Source of the DNA: Streptomyces sp. NBC_01268
GTDB taxonomy: Bacteria; Actinomycetota; Actinomycetes; Streptomycetales; Streptomycetaceae
Assembly (NCBI RefSeq): GCF_036240795.1
Contig: NZ_CP108454.1
Span: 930,001 to 994,000, forward strand
Reading direction: 5' to 3'
Length of the DNA: 64,000 nucleotides
Part shown: in pieces, positions 19,801-28,269 of the stretch
How the letters are laid out: each line of letters begins with the position of its first letter
Position numbering within the stretch: position 1 is the first letter of the stretch
Program-made: the position numbers and the translations under genes
The notes under the pieces: generated by a model
Databases searched by the model: none
Told to the model about the DNA's origin: nothing
What the model saw: the letters and a program-made list of their open reading frames with translations, nothing else

Positions 19801-20629
19801 CCTTCTCCACAGCCACAAGCGTGCGCGTTTGGAGCTGGGCAACCGGCTGGGGTTCCTTCGCCTTGCCGGCCGAGTCCCACATCTGTGCGGGCGGAGCCTT
19901 GAAGACCGTGTTGCCGTCCCCATCGACCGCGGCAAGGTTGCCGGCGGCACCCTTGCGCAGCGTCACACCATCCGTCTTCAGCCCGAAGGTCAGCTCCTTG
20001 AGCGCCGGGTTCGTCGCTGCCTCAGGAGTCTTGACCACAAGGATGTGCTGGAAGCTCTCAACGGTCGCCGTCACCTTCAGGTCGACGCCCGGGAGCACTT
20101 CAGGGTAGAGGGCACTGGGCCCGTCGAGCTCGGGCGCCGGAAGCGTCCCCCGCCAGTCCAGCTCCATGGAACGCCCTTGGCGGCTCAGTTCTACCAGGGG
20201 CTTGGATTTACCCCCTCCGGAGAACGTCATCTCGGCCGACGCAGCCTTGGGGCCAATGGAGCCGTCAACCTTGCGCTCGAGCGTCGCGTCGGGAGCCTGC
20301 CAGCCTCCGCCCGGCTTCGCCACGCGCACCGGAATCGACGACTCCTCCAGCGTGAAGGTGAAACCGTCCGGGTTGGCGAACACGGTGGCCCGCTCCGAAC
20401 GCTCCCCCGTCACCTCGACCCGCTGCCCCGACTCCTGCGCCTGATCAAGAGCCCTGCGTCCCTCGTCCGACACCGCCGCCGCGTCCACGGCCTGCCCGTC
20501 GGCCCGCGCCGTCGTCGGCGCAACTGCCACCGACCCCAGCACTAGCGCCGACCACGCAACGGCGACAACACTTCGGGCACGCCAAGGCGCCCCCCTCGTT
20601 CTCACAATCCCCACCCCTATGTGATGCAC
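16898..20629 (-). CDS. Secreted DNRLRE/LamG-domain protein
   Basis: This 1243-aa protein has an N-terminal signal peptide (SVVAVAWSALVLGSVAVAPT). A DNRLRE-like carbohydrate-binding module lies around residues 340-540 (FIDPTVSWGESTRTMLRSDN; LTLEIRAKDENDASAWKRF). An Ig-like region follows, then a LamG/concanavalin-A-like domain at about 800-1010 (SYTVAAWVRLEDDTRNYTAL; GSIDEVAAWQRALTGDEIAD) and a second LamG-like unit at the C-terminus. It has no catalytic domain and probably binds glycans or surfaces. Such proteins often precede RHS/YD-repeat proteins in Streptomyces, as here. Start taken at the ATG at 20629, giving the best signal peptide. Confidence 0.85.
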   Translation of the reverse strand: MHHIGVGIVRTRGAPWRARSVVAVAWSALVLGSVAVAPTTARADGQAVDAAAVSDEGRRALDQAQESGQRVEVTGERSERATVFANPDGFTFTLEESSIPVRVAKPGGGWQAPDATLERKVDGSIGPKAASAEMTFSGGGKSKPLVELSRQGRSMELDWRGTLPAPELDGPSALYPEVLPGVDLKVTATVESFQHILVVKTPEAATNPALKELTFGLKTDGVTLRKGAAGNLAAVDGDGNTVFKAPPAQMWDSAGKAKEPQPVAQLQTRTLVAVEKAGQEEPSPGDVSGAAESGSGLEPGQGDNVTRMDVKVTDTALSVVPDAQMLTGTEPEHFPVFIDPTVSWGESTRTMLRSDNYASYGWDNGTDNLGEGVGKCGSWGGEYCGPGYVKRLYFQFAPDGLTGKRVLDATFRVTEPWAFQCDPRVVQLVRTNNISTSTTWATRPTELDWLTERNVSAGRGSACDPNSTTAPIEFHDDANQSWQNLTSTVREFAAGKFSRLTLEIRAKDENDASAWKRFRNDATLAVTYVAYPALAQGVGIVTGSGAVCSKDPNAPTTIASPYPTLNATPRAAWGAGPGAKLRAWFRVETKGTDNTWSGSGTARPSSPNFGVDNVKVTFTWENKLADGALHRYAALTQVFYDNGSHSQSSPYGNWCYFKVDSQGPKKPTITFDGPYKACAQATDCAEAGAPGVEGGFTFLPASGDVNKRYEYYLAPSTSTSTPSTWNKLADGVVKATVVPPKAGQYTLYVRAYDSAGRDGDIASVDFKVAMGEGPVGNWHFTEDSGEAVDSGTGKSNITLFGVASRDDRGRRGLIAHDANGVKLSQPVQDKGLVLDGTSGYAATTGPVVQTAASYTVAAWVRLEDDTRNYTALSQDPSLTPDWYSAFYLGYRSESKTWELRTSPRNATDGDISTQIVKARQPATLHVWTHLAATYNASSKEISLYVNGKSQGSYTVSATWASTGRLQIGRAWWRGAYYDQWKGSIDEVAAWQRALTGDEIADEAALVMPGGWTGAELVADWSATGSSASTVKDGSPYRRDLALEDGAAVEGDEIVFDGVNDAATTTVQAPVVDDSGSFTVSALVALQEDQAAAKDDGYIGQVVGQRTSDGSAWGLWFEKESKTTVLDPVRGEVEVPVGSWHFGRLGADGKTFSSVKSASDTISGAVRVTGVFDAQEQEITLRVAGGPVSQPTEFVAQVGSGEFALAKGFTAGGWKHYLPVKVAGVRMWAGAIHNENQVKEQVGY

Positions 20630-21249
20630 AGTTCACAGCAAGTGGGCAACCTAAGGGCCTCGCTCGCGAACCCGTCAAGATTGTTTATGGATGTTTGGCA
20701 AGTCCATGCTTCGGAGCGGGCGTTAGCTGCCGCTATACCCCTTCCGCTCTGACCCCGGAGCCGCAAGCAGGGGACCTTCTGGCCGGGTCGCTCGGGACCG
20801 AAGGGTCCATCAGCAGATGGCTGCGGGTTTGGCGTACAGCCGCACCGCTTAGAAGGCCTAACACAATGAGGCAACTGACTACATGCAGGCGACGCAGCGG
20901 GTGAGGTCTTCGGTGACGAAGACGACGAACCGCCGTTGTGATCCGCTGATGTTGGCCGAGTAGATTCGGTCTGTTCCCTCGGCATGGAGTGTGTCGACGG
21001 CTTGGGCCGGTCCGGGTCAAGGGGCGGCTCCATCGTCGAGCAAGTTCTGGTGCCGGTCGGACCAGATAGCCCAGAGCAGACGCGCCGAGGAGCTTTGGCT
21101 TCGGAAGACTTCAAAGTCCGCGCCTCCCTGGAGTTCGGCCAGGGCGACACGTGCCAAGGCGCTGTCGTGTCTGACGCCTCGACCACGTTGCTCGGGCCCT
21201 CGTTAGTCGTCCCGGAACACGACCCTGCGGCTGGTCAACGCTCCCGGTC
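20630..21249. other. Intergenic and decayed sequence, right part of island
   Basis: No intact gene is seen. A minus-strand run of about 43 codons ending at 20879 (ANISGSQRRFVVFVTEDLTR) looks like a protein tail without a start, and is treated as a fragment. The promoter of the LamG gene should lie just above 20630. Confidence 0.5.
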
Positions 21250-21735
21250 GTGCAGCACGACGGCCGGGAGCCCGCCGGGTTCGCCGCCGCCCTCCAAGGA
21301 CTGATGGCCGACCGGGCCTGGGACATCCCGGCCGCCGACACCACCGTCCTGGACAGCTGGCCCGACAGTGCGGCCTCCATCGCCCCGCAGCTGTCCGACC
21401 ACGTCCACGCCGCCACCTTCCACCCGGCAAGCGGCCAGATCGACCTGCGCCTGGGCCCCCCGACCTACGCCACCCAGCTCCGCCTGATCACCGCGCGGAT
21501 CATCGCCGCCGCCAATCCGGCGGCGACGCGGAGCGCGGGTCTCCCTCTCACCGCGCTTCCTGGCGGCCTCGCGGGCCTGGTGCAGAGCGACCCGGGCGAG
21601 GTCGACGCCGGACAGCTCCGGGCCGTCGACGGAGGGCCGCTAGCTGGCGGCGTTGCCGAGGCGATTCCGCCGCTCCGAGGCCGAGCGGCCCACTGTCGTC
21701 ACGGCGTACGACCGTGGCGGGGCCCCAAGGCCTGA
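21250..21735 (+). pseudogene. DUF721 (DciA-like) protein fragment
   Basis: The frame contains a DUF721-like core: TVLDSWPDSAASIAPQLSDH and then PTYATQLRLITARIIAAAN, matching the W...I.P.LA.H...W/ATQL pattern of this family. After about residue 95 the frame loses all similarity (Arg/Gly-rich). There is no convincing start with a ribosome binding site. DUF721 proteins are linked to replication initiation (DciA) and also occur on mobile elements. Confidence 0.5.
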
Positions 21736-21931
21736 CGCGCGAGATCGACGCCGCTCAGCGCGGCGAGCCGACCCGGGGGCCACCGTTGGACGTCCAACAG
21801 TGCCCACTCGCCCAACTCAGCGGCCGACTTCATGAAAGTCGACCACTCTGAGTCACACCGATCACCGGAGCAGGGGCGCCCGCTACACCGCCCACACCCA
21901 GCGCCACCGTTCTCGAACCAGCACCTCATTC

Positions 21932-21952
21932 TCCCGTGCTGGTTCGGTGCTG
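21932..21952. repeat. 21-bp att-like repeat, right end of island
   Basis: Third copy of the word at 6810 and 6866, in the same orientation, 58 bases before the right copy of the 191-bp repeat. The position fits an attR-type boundary. Confidence 0.65.
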
Positions 21953-21987
21953 GTTCGCACGCCCCGCCAGTGGCAAAGCCGCAGGTC

Positions 21988-22101
21988 CTAGCCCTGGTCG
22001 AATGAGTTGTCGTACCACTCGATGGTGGTGCCGATGAGGCTGGCGGCGACGATGCGCTTGAGGGAACCGGGAGGCGTGGGGGCGTGTGTTGCGGCGGCCA
22101 T
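21988..22101 (-). pseudogene. Truncated duplicate of the MFS gene 5' end
   Basis: From the ATG at 22101 the frame repeats the first 31 residues of the MHS transporter (ending TTIEWYD) and then diverges (NSFDQG, stop). The intact copy is at 5150-6577, so this is a duplication scar rather than a gene. Confidence 0.85.
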
Positions 22102-22200
22102 GTGCACCACTTCCGAGCGGGCGACGGGGACTGTTGCGTGTCGCCACACCGTAGGAACGCGCAGGTCAGGGGCGTATGTGGTGGGACACCATAGTTCCGG
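22010..22200. repeat. 191-bp direct repeat, right copy
   Basis: Same orientation and sequence as 6486-6676, offset 15,524 bases, with three visible substitutions. Confidence 0.93.
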
Positions 22201-22286
22201 GCACGAGGGTGCGCGGCGACACCATGCCTGTCTCACAGCCCCCTGCCAGAGCCCCGCGGACGGCGCTGGGGGCGCGACGGACGGCG

Positions 22287-22526
22287 CCCGGATCCCGCCG
22301 GGCACGACGCTGGCCTCCGGTCAGGCGTACACCAGCGGTGTGTCCAAGCTGGTCATGCAGACCAACGGGGACGGCAACCTCGTCGTCTACGCGGCGGACG
22401 GCTCCACCGCCCTGTGGGACAGCACGCTCGGCGGTCGCTACTTCATCGGCAACGGCTGGTGGAACGGCTACGGGAACCCCCACCCTGATCGGCACGGGCT
22501 GGGGCTCACTCGACCTGATGCTCTGA
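22287..22526 (+). pseudogene. Bulb-lectin (mannose-binding lectin-like) fragment
   Basis: The frame reads TTLASGQAYTSGVSKLVMQT followed by NGDGNLVVYAADGSTALWDS, the beta-prism repeat of B-lectins. Further on, residues similar to an FG-GAP end (LIGTGWGSLDLML) are in a different frame. The 5' end is fused to the duplicated MFS promoter region. It is a truncated and frameshifted remnant of an extracellular glycan-binding protein. Confidence 0.6.
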
Positions 22527-22583
22527 CCTGACCGTCCACCCCCACCGCGCGCGGCTCGCCCGAGGAGGTGACCGCGCGACCGA

Positions 22584-22612
22584 GGGCCGCCCCCCTGCCG
22601 GGGGTGCGGCCC
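22584..22612 (+). terminator. Hairpin after the lectin remnant
   Basis: A gggccgc/gcggccc stem extended by ccccc/ggggg with one bulged base is followed by ttcttc on the plus strand. Confidence 0.55.
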
Positions 22613-22627
22613 TTCTTCGCTCAGCGC

Positions 22628-22676
22628 CCACAGGTCCCCGCGCCCCGCCGTGTCGGCGGGGCGCGGGGACCTGTGG
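22628..22676. terminator. Very strong hairpin, terminator of the LAHTG surface-protein gene
   Basis: A perfect 23-bp inverted repeat (arms 22628-22650 and 22654-22676) with a three-base loop sits 27 bases beyond the minus-strand stop at 22704. Confidence 0.85.
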
Positions 22677-22703
22677 CGGGGTGTGGGCCCGCGGGTGCCC
22701 GGG

Positions 22704-25049
22704 TCAGTGACGCACGCCGGGTGCGCGGCGACGGCGGACCCACCAGATCAGCGCGCCGCCCACCACGGCGAGCGCCGAGGCCACGCCGGCGATCAGGCCG
22801 ACCGGCGTGGTGGAGCCGGTGTGGGCGAGGTCGCCGCCCGGGGGCCGGGTCGGTCCGGTGGTGTGGTCGCCGCCCGGAGTGGACGGGGCCGGAGTCGACG
22901 GAGTGTGGCTCGGCTTCGGGTCGTCCGGGCGGGTCGGGCTCGGAGTGGGCTGGGGACCCGGGGTGGTCGGCTGGTCGGCGCTCGACCCGCCGAGGTAGGC
23001 GGTGTCGCCGTCCCGGTAGGTCACTTCGGTCTGCACGGACGTCTTCGTCGTCGTGTCGAGCCCCTTGTACTGGGTGTTGAACTGGCTCTTGGTGATGTCC
23101 CGCTTCGGCGCCTTGGAGAAGTCCACGCCGCCCATCGACAGGATCCACACCTTGCCGTCGTACACGCGCTCGAACTTGTAGTCGCCGTTCCGGAACGAGT
23201 GCACGTACTTGTCGTAGACGGTCTTCTTGTCCCAGTTCTTGTTCTCGTCGCGCAGCGGCCACCGCTTGACGTCGTTGCTGTTGATGATCTTGCGGAAGTC
23301 GGTCGGGGCGACCGCGTCCTGGCGCCGGACGTACTCGGCGGCGACCCGCGACGTGTACACCCGGCGCAGATCGCCGTACGAGGGGTCCTCGTTCACCCGG
23401 CGCTCCAGCTCGGGCTGGATCATCTGAAGGATCAGCGCCTCGGCCTGCTTGGTCTGAGCCTCCGTCAGCCTGCAGCCGCCGACCGGCACATCGGGGCCGT
23501 GCGGCACCTCCATGTTGACCTTCATCGGGGCGTCCAGGATGTAGATGCCACCGTCCTGCTCACGCACCTTCGCCGGCTTCGGCGTGATCCACTGGCGGAT
23601 GATCGGCAGACACGGCATCCCCTCGGGCGTCCGGGGCACCGCCCGCCAGAACCGCTCCCCGCGCTCGTACTTGTCGGGGTTCATCGCGTCCGCGTAGTCA
23701 TGCTTGAGCGTGAGGTCCGCCTCCAGCAGGACGCGGCCCGCGTCCGTCTTCGCGAACTCCTTGTCCATCACCACGTCCGGGCGGATCGGGTTGAGGTTCA
23801 CCCAGAACCGGTCCGGGGTCAGCGCCAGCCAGGTGAAGAAGGCGTCCGAGGCGAGCTGGAGCTTCTCGTTGCCGCCGTACCCCGGATCGGTGTCCGGATC
23901 CTTCACGTAGTCGGCCCGCATCGAGTAGTCGAGCCCCTTGCCCTTCACCGGGGTGCCGACGTAGTTGATCTCCAGAGTGGAGAAGTCGATGCCGCCGGGG
24001 CCGCGCCCGTAGTATCCGCCGCTGTTGTTCTGGTTGTAGATCGCCTGGATGCGGCGGGCCTCGGCGGGCGTCTTGCCGGAGCGCAGCGCCTGGTCGATGA
24101 GCGGGCCCCGGCCGCCCTTGAGCGGGTCGGCGTTGAAGCGCTTGTCGTAGTTGGTGTAGACGTTCGGCTTCTGGGTGCGCTCGATGGCGTTGGAGCGCCG
24201 CTCGTTGACCCCGGCCTGGGTACGCGAGGTGCCCCGGTCGCGCCGGAGGTCCTCGTCGAACTTCCGGATCGCCTCCTTGGTGGAGTTCTCCGTCCGGGCA
24301 CCGGTCAGATAGCGGAAGGTCGACTTCGGCCGCTCCTTGGCGATCTGCCGGTCCGCCTTGAGCTGGTCGCTCTCGATCTTGCCGTTGGACTTCATCTCGA
24401 CCTTGCGCTCCGTCGCCCGGTTGTGGGCGTCGATCACGCGGTACCGCTTCTCGCCGGTCTCCGGGTCGGTGTACTCCAGGGTGTCCTGGCACCACCAGTC
24501 CGGGCCGACCATGTTGTACTTCTTGACCATCCGCGCCTCGAACGCCTCGCCGCGTGCCGGGTTGCCGTGGGCGCCGATGTACCGCACGTCGAGGAAGCGC
24601 TGGAATTCCTTGTAGCCGCGATCGCTGTTGTACTGGCTGTTGTACCGGGCGTAGATCTCCATGACCTTGTCGGCCGGGTTCTGCGACTTGTCGAACTTGC
24701 GCTGCCACTTGCGGTAGTTGGTACCCGCGGTCTCCCGCTGCTTGTCCGTGGGCGGCAGCACCCCGTCGTACGCCTTCGCCGGGTTGTCGTACGTGTAGTT
24801 CTCGTCGGTCGGCCAGGCGTCGTACGGCAGGTTGTCCGGCGGTCCCGAATTGGCGGGCGTCGACGGGAAGCTGCGCCCGAGGAACTTCTCGTCGCAGCGG
24901 ACCGGTTTGACGTTCGGCGGCTTGGCCGCCACCGCCTCGTCAAGTGCGGGCAGGCCGGTCAAGGTGGCCGCGGCGGCGGCTGTGAAGGCGATCGCGAGAC
25001 GGCCCCACACCTGCCTGACGCGGCCGCCCCGGCGTATGAGTGTGCTCAC
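22704..25049 (-). CDS. Sortase-anchored (LAHTG) cell-surface protein, no recognised domain
   Basis: This 781-aa protein starts with GTG at 25049 after a GGGGGAGA-type site. It has a signal peptide (RLAIAFTAAAAATLTGLPAL) and a Pro/Thr-rich stalk at about residues 690-745. A C-terminal sorting signal consists of LAHTG, a hydrophobic helix and a WWVRRRRAPG tail. LAXTG is the motif of Streptomyces class E sortases, so it should be covalently wall-anchored. The ~650-residue body is rich in aromatic and charged residues (for example PDWWCQDTLEYTDPETGEK) and matches nothing I recognise. A motif ERKVEMKSNG around residue 215 recalls an E-x-K nuclease core, but this is weak. Confidence 0.85.
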   Translation of the reverse strand: MSTLIRRGGRVRQVWGRLAIAFTAAAAATLTGLPALDEAVAAKPPNVKPVRCDEKFLGRSFPSTPANSGPPDNLPYDAWPTDENYTYDNPAKAYDGVLPPTDKQRETAGTNYRKWQRKFDKSQNPADKVMEIYARYNSQYNSDRGYKEFQRFLDVRYIGAHGNPARGEAFEARMVKKYNMVGPDWWCQDTLEYTDPETGEKRYRVIDAHNRATERKVEMKSNGKIESDQLKADRQIAKERPKSTFRYLTGARTENSTKEAIRKFDEDLRRDRGTSRTQAGVNERRSNAIERTQKPNVYTNYDKRFNADPLKGGRGPLIDQALRSGKTPAEARRIQAIYNQNNSGGYYGRGPGGIDFSTLEINYVGTPVKGKGLDYSMRADYVKDPDTDPGYGGNEKLQLASDAFFTWLALTPDRFWVNLNPIRPDVVMDKEFAKTDAGRVLLEADLTLKHDYADAMNPDKYERGERFWRAVPRTPEGMPCLPIIRQWITPKPAKVREQDGGIYILDAPMKVNMEVPHGPDVPVGGCRLTEAQTKQAEALILQMIQPELERRVNEDPSYGDLRRVYTSRVAAEYVRRQDAVAPTDFRKIINSNDVKRWPLRDENKNWDKKTVYDKYVHSFRNGDYKFERVYDGKVWILSMGGVDFSKAPKRDITKSQFNTQYKGLDTTTKTSVQTEVTYRDGDTAYLGGSSADQPTTPGPQPTPSPTRPDDPKPSHTPSTPAPSTPGGDHTTGPTRPPGGDLAHTGSTTPVGLIAGVASALAVVGGALIWWVRRRRAPGVRH

Positions 25050-25288
25050 TGGCTTCTCCCCCTGGGAACCCAGTAGATGACATGGAAGGTGCGCGGCGCG
25101 AGTGGGCTCCGAGGTCAACTGGTCGTGGAGCGCCGCTAGTTGCGTACCCTAGGGGGACGTGGCCGAGAGCCCCCTGGTTCCCGTGGCGTGCCCCCGTCAA
25201 CTTTGCAGGATTTTCACACGCCATCTGCATACGTCGCCGCGCACCGCCGCCGCCCCGGCGGCCCGGTCCCGGCCCCGGAGCCGCGCCT

Positions 25289-26035
25289 TCAGTCGATCCA
25301 GGTCTCTTCGAGGTCGCCCGCGGTCCGCTCGTCGCGCCGCACCCGGAACACCGAGAGCGTACGGCCGCTCCGGGGCAGCGGGCCGACGCTGCGCAGCACC
25401 GCCCTGGTCAGGCCCTCCCAGGACAGATCGCCCGGCTCGGCGTCCAGTTCGACGGCCCGCTCTGCCAGTTCGGCGGCGCCGATGCCGAACGCGACGGCGA
25501 TGTCGCGCGGTGCGCCCGACAGGTCCCAGTCGCCCTCACCGGCCCAGCCCGAGGCGAACAGCCGGGTCCCGTCCGGGTGGTGGATCACATGGGTGTGGTG
25601 GGTCGCGTGGTGGTCGACGGTCGTCGAGCCGATGACAGCGGCCCCGGGATGGCGCCGGGAAAGCTCCTCCGCGACCTTCGCGAGAGGGAAGTCCCCGCCC
25701 GTGAAGGCCAGGGCCGGATCGTTGATCTCGATCAGCCCGCCCCAGTGCCCGATCCCGACCAGGTCCAGATCGGCCCGGGTGGCGAACGGCATCCGCCGCA
25801 CGGCCTCGATCCGGTCCACCTCGGCGACCACGCCGTCCACCGTCCCGAGCCCCACGGCCAACTCCCGCGCCCGCTCCGGGTCATGGGCCGGCAGTCCGTC
25901 CATACCCACCGGGAACGGCGGCTCGACGACCGTGATCCGGAACTCCCCGTACCGCGCGAGCTCCTGCTCCGCGGGGTACGTCCAGATGCCGTCGACGCCG
26001 TCCTCGCCCTCGCCGTCGAAGCCGTCCTGTGTCAT
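25289..26035 (-). CDS. Hypothetical 248-aa soluble protein
   Basis: The ATG at 26035 has GGAGG eight bases upstream, so the much longer open frame is not used. The product is acidic and globular with no signal peptide or membrane segment (TYPAEQELARYGEFRITVVE near the start; ending LRRDERTAGDLEETWID-like). It contains a run of histidines and aspartates (VDHHATHHTHVIHH) at about residues 140-155 that could bind metal. No family recognised. Confidence 0.7.
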   Translation of the reverse strand: MTQDGFDGEGEDGVDGIWTYPAEQELARYGEFRITVVEPPFPVGMDGLPAHDPERARELAVGLGTVDGVVAEVDRIEAVRRMPFATRADLDLVGIGHWGGLIEINDPALAFTGGDFPLAKVAEELSRRHPGAAVIGSTTVDHHATHHTHVIHHPDGTRLFASGWAGEGDWDLSGAPRDIAVAFGIGAAELAERAVELDAEPGDLSWEGLTRAVLRSVGPLPRSGRTLSVFRVRRDERTAGDLEETWID

Positions 26036-26546
26036 CACACCACCTCCGCAGATCGCATCGCGGCGCCACGCTACCGGGCCCATGCTCGACGCGTCGCTTC
26101 GGCGTCCCTGCCAACGCGGAGTCGAAGCCTCACTCGTTCGGGTCGGCGGGTGCCCACACCGTAGATCGGCGCCGGCCTTGAGTGCAGCCCCCACCCTCGT
26201 CAGTACCGTCCGAGCCGTCGACATCGCCGCCCGCGCCGTGCTCCCGCCCCTTTCGCAGCGGTGCGGCCGGTGCGGGGAGTGGGCCGGGGTCCTGCCGACG
26301 GGGACGTGTCGGTGTGCGAGAGGGGAGCGGGCGGAGCCCCCGCCGCTCGGGGGATGGACGACGGGGGCTCCGTAGACACTTCTGACGGCTGGACGATCCG
26401 GATGCGGCCAGGTCCCGCGAGCGCCGTCTTCGCGGCCGTGGAGTCGGCCGCCGCGCGCATCGGCTGGTCGACGGTCGGAGCTGTGACGACCACGACGGCG
26501 CCCGCCGGCTCCAGGACCGGCAGGCGCCCCGTACGACGGCCATGGC
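26036..26546. other. Intergenic stretch without a convincing gene
   Basis: Several open frames cross this 511-base gap on both strands, but none has a good start site. One minus-strand frame has about 30 codons of coding-like composition (AVVVVTAPTVDQPMRAAADS) before turning low-complexity; it may be a relic. Confidence 0.45.
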
Positions 26547-26930
26547 TCAGTCGCCGTGGCCCGTTCCGCCGCTGCCGAAGCCGCCGCTGGAGATGCCGCG
26601 CCACTTGCGGCGCTCCTCGCTCTGCGGTTCGCGGTCGGCCTCGCCTGCACTCGTCAGGTTGTACGGCAGGAGCCGGTGCTCGCCGTCCGTCTGCGGCATC
26701 TCGGAGGGCTTCCGGTACTCGGTCACCTCGCCGGGCGGCTGGTCCGTGGCGGGCCTGTGGGGCTGCGACTCCGGTTCCGGCGGGGGGAGTTCGCGATTCC
26801 TGACGCGGATCCCCAGCGCGAAGGCGCCGATCAGGACCGCGACCACCAGCAGTCCGCCGAGCACCTGGGCCAGACCGGACTGCCAGACACCGGCCGCGAG
26901 GACCGGCTCCACCAGCGTGTGCGTGTGCAT
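26547..26930 (-). CDS. DUF6479-like small membrane protein
   Basis: This 127-aa protein has an extracytoplasmic N-terminus, one membrane helix at about residues 22-42 (VLGGLLVVAVLIGAFALGIR), then a Pro/Glu-rich cytoplasmic tail ending in Gly-rich sequence. The layout matches the DUF6479 family common in Streptomyces; family assignment is from memory of the pattern. GAGGT lies six bases before the ATG. Function unknown. Confidence 0.7.
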   Translation of the reverse strand: MHTHTLVEPVLAAGVWQSGLAQVLGGLLVVAVLIGAFALGIRVRNRELPPPEPESQPHRPATDQPPGEVTEYRKPSEMPQTDGEHRLLPYNLTSAGEADREPQSEERRKWRGISSGGFGSGGTGHGD

Positions 26931-27039
26931 GGACGTACCTCGCTCGTCTGTCCCGGCCGACCGGACGTCGGGCCGGGATTATCGGAAACCTCGTCCGGGT
27001 CTCCGTCCGTGCGGACGGACCGCGCCGCCCCCGAGGCGC

Positions 27040-27219
27040 TCAGAAACCCGCGATGCGGAAGGCGAAGAAGAGGGCGACCAGGACGGCACCGAGGGCGATG
27101 AGGGCGAGCCACATCATGGGGTGGTCCCAGATGCCGCCGTCCGGCCGTTCCGGGTGCGCGGACGAGGTGGAGCCCTCGACGGGCGGTGTCTCCTGGGGCG
27201 GAACGAGTCTGTCGGCCAT
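27040..27219 (-). CDS. Small membrane protein, 59 aa
   Basis: The ATG at 27219 has GGAGG at ideal spacing. A 33-residue Pro-rich soluble N-terminus precedes one C-terminal membrane helix (MMWLALIALGAVLVALFFAF). The size and tail-anchor layout are like many small Streptomyces membrane proteins. Function unknown. It sits between the DUF6479-like gene and the VanZ gene on the same strand. Confidence 0.7.
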   Translation of the reverse strand: MADRLVPPQETPPVEGSTSSAHPERPDGGIWDHPMMWLALIALGAVLVALFFAFRIAGF

Positions 27220-27413
27220 GACGCCTCCGGTGGAACGTGCGCTGCGTGTGCTCCGCGTACGTACTCAACGTCTCTCCCGGCCCCCACTGAGGCCAGTCGC
27301 ATCGTTGGTGCATCGAAAACACGGCGCTCTCGGCAGGGGGTGCGCGTTCGCCTTGGGCCGGCTGGGGGCCCTCCTCACCGGCGCGGCCTTCACCCCGGTG
27401 CTCGGCCGCCGGC

Positions 27414-28106
27414 TCAGGGACGGGCGTACGTGTCCGGCACCCGGCGCTGCCACCACCGGCGGCGGACACGCGGGTGGACGGCCCTGCCGAGGCGGCGGCC
27501 GACGAGGAGGTAGGCGAGGAGCGCGCCCGCGGTGTTGAGCAGGACGTCGTCGATGTCGAAAGCGCGTCCCGTGACGAGGGCGCCCTGGACCAGCTCCACG
27601 AGCAGCATGGTGCAGACGGTGACCAGCGCCACCCGGACGAAGCCTCGGGTCCTACGGGACAGCAGCGGCAGGAGCACACCGAACGGCATGCCGAGGAGCA
27701 CGTTGCCGCCGAGCTGCTTGACGGTCTCGACGAAGGCCGGCTGCCGGAGGTACGCCTCGATGGACCGGCCCGGGGTCAGGTTGTTGTGGACGAGAGGGAC
27801 GGAGGCGGCCGACTCCCCCAGGGTGAGCCTCGCCAGCACCGCGGCGAAGGCGACCATGCCCGCGAGGGCGACGAGGGCGACCAGCACCCGGACCGCGCGG
27901 CCGGGGCCGGTGCGGACCGACCCACGAGCCGCGGAGCCCTGGACGACCGGCTCCTCCTCGGGGCCGCTCTTGCGCGTCGCGCTGGGGCCGCTCTTGCGCG
28001 TCGCCTTGGGGGCGATCCTGTCGTGGGCGATCCTGCGCATCGCCGCGGGGAGGCTCCTGCACGTACGGCCGATGGCAGGTCTTCGCAGCGCTCTCCAGCC
28101 GATCAT
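27414..28106 (-). CDS. VanZ-family membrane protein
   Basis: This 230-aa protein has a basic N-terminal extension containing a duplicated TRKSGPxATRKSGP stretch (about residues 37-50). Four to five membrane helices carrying the VanZ-like motif follow (GNVLLGMPFGVLLPLLSRRT; VELVQGALVTGRAFDIDDVL; NTAGALLAYLLV). VanZ confers low teicoplanin resistance in enterococci, but in actinobacteria VanZ-like proteins are common and of unknown role. No vanHAX genes are present. Confidence 0.85.
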   Translation of the reverse strand: MIGWRALRRPAIGRTCRSLPAAMRRIAHDRIAPKATRKSGPSATRKSGPEEEPVVQGSAARGSVRTGPGRAVRVLVALVALAGMVAFAAVLARLTLGESAASVPLVHNNLTPGRSIEAYLRQPAFVETVKQLGGNVLLGMPFGVLLPLLSRRTRGFVRVALVTVCTMLLVELVQGALVTGRAFDIDDVLLNTAGALLAYLLVGRRLGRAVHPRVRRRWWQRRVPDTYARP

Positions 28107-28269
28107 GTGACACTCCCCATCTCCGGTCGGGCGTCTCCGGTCGGTCCTGCCGACGAAGCCCGCCTACCCGGACGCGCGGCCCGCATGCCGAGGCGCCGGA
28201 CGTCCCCGCCCCAGCCGTCACACCCGCCCTCAGATAGCACAACAGAGCTCTTCATGAAGGGAGTTGGGA

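Noticed and set aside
22704..25049. PD-(D/E)xK nuclease toxin domain in the LAHTG protein
   Set aside because: Only a short E-x-K-like stretch is visible, with no convincing upstream Asp strand; too weak to call.
22650..25076. 808-codon plus-strand frame
   Set aside because: Antisense to the LAHTG surface-protein gene, no start site signal, repetitive Arg/Leu/Val composition.
26130..26604. Small minus-strand gene after the DUF6479-like gene
   Set aside because: Overlapping frames, no ribosome binding site, and coding-like composition for only about 30 codons.
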